DNA of 64,000 bases from Planococcus halotolerans (GTDB taxonomy: Bacteria > Bacillota > Bacilli > Bacillales_A > Planococcaceae). The DNA is taken from the NCBI RefSeq assembly GCF_003289955.1, contig NZ_QLZR01000001.1, forward strand, positions 186,001 to 250,000, given 5' to 3'. Both the position numbers and the translations under genes were made by a program. How positions within the stretch are numbered: position 1 is the first letter of the stretch; each line of letters starts with the position of its first letter. Shown here in pieces: positions 60,292 through 64,000 of the stretch. A model generated the notes under the pieces. The model ran no database searches. It was not told where the DNA came from and saw only the letters and a list, made by a program, of their open reading frames with translations.

Positions 60292-60316
60292 ATACCCTAA
60301 TTCCTATAGAAGAAAC
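60292..60316 (-). promoter_or_regulatory. Sigma-B promoter of katE
   Basis: GTTTCT, 13 nt, GGGTAT on the minus strand. Confidence 0.82.
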
Positions 60317-60354
60317 GAATTTAACAGAAATATCAGTTATTTGTTAATAAAAAT

Positions 60355-60383
60355 ATCCACGAGTCCTTATCAGACCCGTGGAT
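60355..60383 (-). terminator. Terminator of glsA
   Basis: ATCCACGaGTC / GACcCGTGGAT, then ATTTTTATT on the minus strand. Confidence 0.8.
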
Positions 60384-60387
60384 TACT

Positions 60388-61353
60388 TTAAAATATACTC
60401 AAATCCCATTCTTTCGAGATTTGGCGGAGCATCATTGTACCTGCAGCACTATTGCCCTGAACATCAATTGCCGGACCATAAACGCCGATTCCGGCACCTG
60501 CACGGAACTCGTATGTCTGTGAATGCAATTTCGGCGGCACTGCAGCCATGATTCCGCCGGAAACTCCACTTTTTGCCGGTATACCGACATGCGCCGCAAA
60601 ATTCCCTGAAGAATTATACATGCCGCACGTAACCATAAGAACCTTGGCCACTTGCGCAATCTCGTCGGAGAAATGCTTAACTTTGGTAATCGGGTTGTAA
60701 CCGTCATAGGCAATAATCAATCCGATTAATGCGAGGTCTTTTGTGGACACTTTGATGGAGCATTGGCGGATATATATATCCAGCGCTTCTTCCACTTCGA
60801 TTTCGAGGAATTTCGCTTCTTTCAAGTAATAGGCAAGCGCCCGGTTGCGGTGCGATGCTTTCCATTCGGAATCGTAAACTTCACGGTCCATTTCAAGCGG
60901 ATGGCCGACCAGCTCTTCCAGGAAGTGCAGCAGATATTCATATTTCTTCTGGCTCGTCTGGCCTGGCAGCAAAGCGGAAATAGTAATGGCTCCTGCATTG
61001 ATAAATGGATTAAACGGCTTGTTCGGACGATGGATCTCAAAAGGGATAATTGAGTTGAAGGCTTCGCCTGTCGGCTCAACGTCCACTCGTTCCAAGACGA
61101 ATTCCAACCCGTAATGGCAGCTCAAGGCGATAAACGTTAAAGCCTTCGAGATGCTTTGAAGTGTAAATTCGATATCAGTGTCTCCTGCACAATAATAATT
61201 GCCTTCTTCGTCCAGCATACAAATGCCCAGTTTACTTGGATCGGCTTTGCCTAGTTCAGGAATATACTGGGCTGTAGTGCCGAGTATCACGTGCCCCCTG
61301 TTTTCTTCAACCCATTTCTGAAGCTGCTGTTGTATTCTTGGATTGGTTTGCAC
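60388..61353 (-). CDS. glsA: Glutaminase
   Basis: Serine-dependent glutaminase of 321 residues (glutamine to glutamate and ammonia) with a beta-lactamase-like fold. The nucleophile Ser and general-base Lys are in QSISKALTF near 67-70; a Tyr in the YNSSGNFAAHVGIPAKSGVSGG region near 240 completes the site. Length is usual. The ATG at 61353 follows GAGG (antisense CCTCC at 61362). No transporter is adjacent. Preceded on its strand by the terminated esterase gene and copy G. Confidence 0.93.
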   Translation of the reverse strand: MQTNPRIQQQLQKWVEENRGHVILGTTAQYIPELGKADPSKLGICMLDEEGNYYCAGDTDIEFTLQSISKALTFIALSCHYGLEFVLERVDVEPTGEAFNSIIPFEIHRPNKPFNPFINAGAITISALLPGQTSQKKYEYLLHFLEELVGHPLEMDREVYDSEWKASHRNRALAYYLKEAKFLEIEVEEALDIYIRQCSIKVSTKDLALIGLIIAYDGYNPITKVKHFSDEIAQVAKVLMVTCGMYNSSGNFAAHVGIPAKSGVSGGIMAAVPPKLHSQTYEFRAGAGIGVYGPAIDVQGNSAAGTMMLRQISKEWDLSIF

Positions 61354-61416
61354 ACGATCCCTCCTCTATTTTCCATTGTGGTTTCATTGTGCCTGAAAAA
61401 TGGCTGAAATGCTAAA

Positions 61417-61533
61417 GAAAAGCGTAAGCGCCCGTTAAGCTCTGAAAGACATAAGACAGACCAACGAAGTGGCCTTGGCCGCGCAGTTGGACTGGCTTAT
61501 GACCCGAAGAGCTGGGCCGCTGAAGTCTAGACA
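61417..61533 (+). repeat. Snapback repeat, copy G
   Basis: 117 nt. Stems AGCG/CGCT, AGCTCT/AGAGCT, ATAAG/CTTAT, CCAAC/GTTGG and GTGGCC/GGCCGC; ends GTCTAGACA. Confidence 0.9.
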
Positions 61534-61539
61534 AAAAAA

Positions 61540-61566
61540 ATCCCCCTGCACCCTGCAGGGGGATAG
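61540..61566 (-). terminator. Terminator of the esterase gene
   Basis: ATCCCCCTGCA / TGCAGGGGGAT, then TTTTTTTG on the minus strand. Confidence 0.87.
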
Positions 61567-61571
61567 ATTCC

Positions 61572-62174
61572 CTAAATTTTGCTGTACCAAACTTTGGCCG
61601 CTTCGACTTCGGGCATCGTCAGCTGATGGCCCTGGTTTTCCCAGTGCAGTTCAACACTGGCACCGGCATCCGCCAGCAGCTTCTCAAGATCTTTCGATTC
61701 CTGCGCCGGACAGATCGGATCATTTGTTCCAGCCGCGATGAAGACCGGCGTTCCGTCTAATGCAGGCAATTCCGTCTCGCGATTTGGCACCATCGGATGA
61801 TGGAGAATGGCGGCTTTTAATGCATCATCATAAGTGAACAGCAGGTTCGCAGCGATATTCGCTCCGTTCGAGTAGCCGACCGCTACGACGTTTGAGCGGT
61901 CAAAACCGTATTGTTCAGCGGAATCCACGATAAATTGATAAAGCTCTTCTGTGCGGAGTTTCAAATCTTCCATGTCAAAAACGCCTTCAGAGAGCCGTTT
62001 AAAAAATCTCGGCATGCCGTTTTCCGAGACATTTCCCCGTACACTTAATACAGATGCCTCTGGGTCAATATGTGCAGCAAGCGGCAGCAAATCGTTTTCA
62101 GTGCCCCCTGTGCCGTGCAGCAACAGCAGAACCGGTTTTTCCGGATCCTTTCCGGCTTTAAAGATGTGTTTCAT
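61572..62174 (-). CDS. Alpha/beta hydrolase, carboxylesterase/MhqD-like
   Basis: Hydrolase of 200 residues. Nucleophile Ser in VGYSNGANIA near 111, Asp in GTNDPICP near 152 and His in GHQL near 181, with the oxyanion loop LLHGTGGTENDL near 19. This is the small carboxylesterase / phospholipase family including B. subtilis MhqD, which acts in quinone and electrophile tolerance, usually beside mhqO. No such partner is present here, so the role is open. Single gene with its own terminator. Confidence 0.87.
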   Translation of the reverse strand: MKHIFKAGKDPEKPVLLLLHGTGGTENDLLPLAAHIDPEASVLSVRGNVSENGMPRFFKRLSEGVFDMEDLKLRTEELYQFIVDSAEQYGFDRSNVVAVGYSNGANIAANLLFTYDDALKAAILHHPMVPNRETELPALDGTPVFIAAGTNDPICPAQESKDLEKLLADAGASVELHWENQGHQLTMPEVEAAKVWYSKI

Positions 62175-62265
62175 AAAATTACCTCCCGTACGATTTCGTC
62201 TTTTAATAAGTTCCCATTTTAAGGGTAAATGAAACTTATCTCGAATTCAAGATATTTCCCTTAAG

Positions 62266-62293
62266 AAAAGACCACCCGCTTTTTAGCGAGTGG
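62266..62293 (-). terminator. Terminator of hslO
   Basis: AGCCACtCGCT / AGCGgGTGGt with AAAA loop on the minus strand, then CTTTTCTT. Confidence 0.72.
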
Positions 62294-62299
62294 CTATTT

Positions 62300-63181
62300 T
62301 CAATATTTCGCTTGTTCCAAAAGGTTCTCCAGATTTTCTTTGGAGAAATGGTATTTTTCATTGCAGAAATGGCATTCCGCCTCTGCCTGTCCGTCTGTTT
62401 CGATCATATCTTCAATTTCTTCTGAACCAAGGCTTGTAATGGCATTCGTTATCCGTTCACGTGAACATTGGCAAGTGAATGTGACCGGCATTTCGTCCAG
62501 TATCTTCACATTCTCTTTTCCAAGAACTTCATGAAGAATATCTTCCGGCGTCATTCCTTCACTGATCATTTTCGAAATCGTTGGGATTGTCGACAAACGC
62601 TGTTCAATATTCGTAATAATCTCTTCCGGAGTTCCGGGCATCAATTGGATGATAAACCCTCCTGAAGCCAAAATCGTATTGTCTGGATTGACTATTACAC
62701 CTACGCCAACAGAAGAAGGAACCTGTTCGGACGTGACGATATAATGTGTAAAGTCATCGCCGATTTCACCTGAAACGATCGGCACCTGGCCGATAAACGG
62801 CTGAAGTAAACCGATATCCTTGGAAACAGATAAGGTCCCCTCTGTTCCGACTGCCCGGCGTACGTCGAGTTTGCCGATTTCATTCAATTCGAAATGAGTC
62901 TGCGGTTTTGACACATAGCCCCGTACTTCGCCTTTGGCATTGGCGTCGACCAGAATGTTTCCGATAGGTCCGCCGCCGTTGATGCTGATTGTCAATTTTT
63001 CTTCGCCTTTCATCATGGCGCCCATCATGACACTTGCTGTCATTGAGCGTCCAAGCGCTGCAGAGGCGGTTGGCCATGTATAATGGCGTCGCTGTGCCTC
63101 ACTTACCGTGTCTGTCGTTTTTGCTGCATATGCGCGAACCTGGCCATCAAAGGCCAGAGCTTTAATAAGATAATCTCCCAT
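62300..63181 (-). CDS. hslO: Hsp33 redox-regulated chaperone
   Basis: Cytosolic holdase of 293 residues turned on by oxidative unfolding. The C-terminal zinc centre is CQC (about 238-240) and CHFC (about 271-274), the four Cys that form disulfides on activation. The N-terminal domain shows [17 protein letters not shown] near 43 and the Gly-rich NGGGPIGN near 68. ATG at 63181 after GAGGGAG. Length matches the family. Confidence 0.95.
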   Translation of the reverse strand: MGDYLIKALAFDGQVRAYAAKTTDTVSEAQRRHYTWPTASAALGRSMTASVMMGAMMKGEEKLTISINGGGPIGNILVDANAKGEVRGYVSKPQTHFELNEIGKLDVRRAVGTEGTLSVSKDIGLLQPFIGQVPIVSGEIGDDFTHYIVTSEQVPSSVGVGVIVNPDNTILASGGFIIQLMPGTPEEIITNIEQRLSTIPTISKMISEGMTPEDILHEVLGKENVKILDEMPVTFTCQCSRERITNAITSLGSEEIEDMIETDGQAEAECHFCNEKYHFSKENLENLLEQAKY

Positions 63182-63321
63182 TTTTTCTCCCTCTCATATA
63201 AAGTATCCTGCTGGCTTACTGCACCGGACACTATGTTGATTCATTTAACAATACAAGCGTAAAGTTTTGCTTCATATAGATTAAAACCTCTGCAAATAAA
63301 AGTAAATAAATCTGCTTGCTA

Positions 63322-63565
63322 GAAAAGTGACGGCACCCGTTAAGCTCTGAAAGGCATAAGACGATTTGGCGAAGCGGCGTCTTTTCAGCCGCGCAGTCTC
63401 GAAAAGCGGAAGTGCCTGTTCAGCTCTGACAGGTATAAGACGAATCAGCGTAGTGGCGCTCTATGCCACGCAGCTGGTTTGACTTATATCCCGAAGAGCT
63501 AGGCACTGGAGACTAGACACAAAGTGGCTTATGACCCGAAGAGCTGGGTCGCCGGAGTCTGGACA
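63322..63565 (+). repeat. Snapback repeat, copy H, split by copy I
   Basis: 5' part 63322-63400 and 3' part 63520-63565 join to make one full element (ACCC/GGGT outer stem, GCGGC/GCCGC inner stem), interrupted by copy I. The 3' end is GTCTGGACA; a further truncated 5' end (GAAAAGCACG) follows at 63568. Confidence 0.88.
63401..63519 (+). repeat. Snapback repeat, copy I, inserted inside copy H
   Basis: 119-nt complete element from GAAAAGCGG to GACTAGACA. Stems GTGCCT/AGGCAC, AGCTCT/AGAGCT and TATAAG/CTTATA; the first and last are compensatory variants of other copies. Confidence 0.9.
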
Positions 63566-63583
63566 TAGAAAAGCACGCAAAAA

Positions 63584-63612
63584 GCCATCCGCGCATTGCG
63601 GATGGCCGGAGT
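63584..63612 (-). terminator. Terminator of the chromate transporter gene
   Basis: GCCATCCGC / GCGGATGGC with GCATT loop, T-run on the minus strand. Confidence 0.85.
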
Positions 63613-64000
63613 TTAAAAGAAACCGGTAAGCGCGCCGTAAGCAAGCGCCATCAGAATTACATATGCCGGATGCATTTTACGTATTTCAAGCAGCCAATAG
63701 CTGATAACGATCAGCAAAATTGTTTGAATGGTGCCCGATGTTTCATAAGAAGTCACAAAGAACTGAAGAGCCATGGCACCAAGCAACACAGCGATGACAG
63801 GGCGTATCATTTTGGTGATATTCTTCACTTTAGGTGAGTCTTTGTATTTTAAAAGGGTAACCATCAATCCGATCATCAAGATCAAAGAAGGCGCAACCGA
63901 AGCAAAAAGCGCAACGGCCGAACCAAGGATACCCCCTTCCGTGTAACCGATATAACCGGCCATTTTAGTGGCGACCGGTCCAGGAAGTGCATTGCCGAGT
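63613..64000 (-). CDS. Chromate transporter (ChrA/CHR family), C-terminal part
   Basis: The gene enters from the right edge. At least 129 residues are visible; the start lies outside. The conserved signature LGNALPGPVATKMAGYIGY at the cut edge and three or four following helices (VALFASVAPSLILMIGL, IAVLLGAMALQFF, TILLIVISYWLL) mark the CHR family of ion transporters. Bacilli often carry the two halves as separate short genes (chrA/chrB-like), so a short second half is possible. Exports chromate in known members; sulfate or other anions are possible. Confidence 0.85.
   Translation of the reverse strand, partial: LGNALPGPVATKMAGYIGYTEGGILGSAVALFASVAPSLILMIGLMVTLLKYKDSPKVKNITKMIRPVIAVLLGAMALQFFVTSYETSGTIQTILLIVISYWLLEIRKMHPAYVILMALAYGALTGFF

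Noticed and set aside
63399-63521. Target-site duplication around repeat copy I
   Set aside because: Only one or two bases could be duplicated (TC or C), which is not distinguishable from chance.

Overview
The window reads as ordinary chromosome of a low-to-mid GC Bacillota of the class Bacilli, most likely a Planococcaceae member (Planococcus/Planomicrobium type). This is inferred from strong AGGAGG ribosome sites, frequent TTG/GTG starts, a LiaIHFSR module, an S-box metYX operon, sigma-B-type promoters, SLH-anchored exoenzymes and GSP17M/YflT stress proteins. No rRNA, tRNA, prophage, CRISPR array or transposase gene was seen.

Layout. 0-4.6 kb: a GNAT acetyltransferase and a heterodimeric ABC exporter. 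5-9.5 kb: a secreted SLH-anchored metallophosphatase and a PAS/degenerate GGDEF/EAL phosphodiesterase. 9.5-16.6 kb: a split ThrE-type exporter, a zinc alcohol dehydrogenase, an anchored beta-propeller protein, an AlaX-type editing protein and a lipid kinase. 16.6-20.6 kb: a lysine catabolic operon (aminoadipate-semialdehyde dehydrogenase, lysine 6-dehydrogenase, glutaryl-CoA-dehydrogenase-like enzyme) with a CcpA cre site, divergent from a MerR/TipAS regulator. 21.6-26.5 kb: a YflT stress protein, trhO, a hydroxyacid dehydrogenase, DedA and a membrane phosphoesterase. 26.6-30 kb: liaIHFSR. 30-36.4 kb: a four-repeat membrane channel-like protein, a VanRS-like two-component system with a tiny membrane ORF between regulator and kinase, an EamA permease and an excisionase-like protein. 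36.7-39.3 kb: metYX behind a SAM-I riboswitch. 39.4-43.5 kb: plsY, pepT, an RsbR-like STAS protein and two small stress genes. 43.7-49.6 kb: a Fur-controlled siderophore-iron locus with a fused permease and two FhuF-like reductases. 49.8-60.3 kb: a general-stress island (VLRF1-type factor, DUF3243, GSP17M proteins, YsnF, large catalase) carrying near-consensus sigma-B promoters. 60.4-64 kb: glutaminase, an esterase, Hsp33 and a chromate transporter cut by the window edge.

Two signals stand out. First, a dispersed ~120-nt intergenic element (ten copies, all on the + strand) folds into a long hairpin whose stems are kept by compensatory base changes. It has sharp ends, several times starts exactly at a stop codon, and one copy is inserted inside another, so it has moved as a unit. 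It has no terminal inverted repeats and no clear target duplication. Second, at least eight sigma-B-type promoters (GTTT-N13-15-GGGTAW) precede stress genes, including a GSP17M gene made by read-through fusion of two tandem copies that keeps the second copy's ribosome-binding site.
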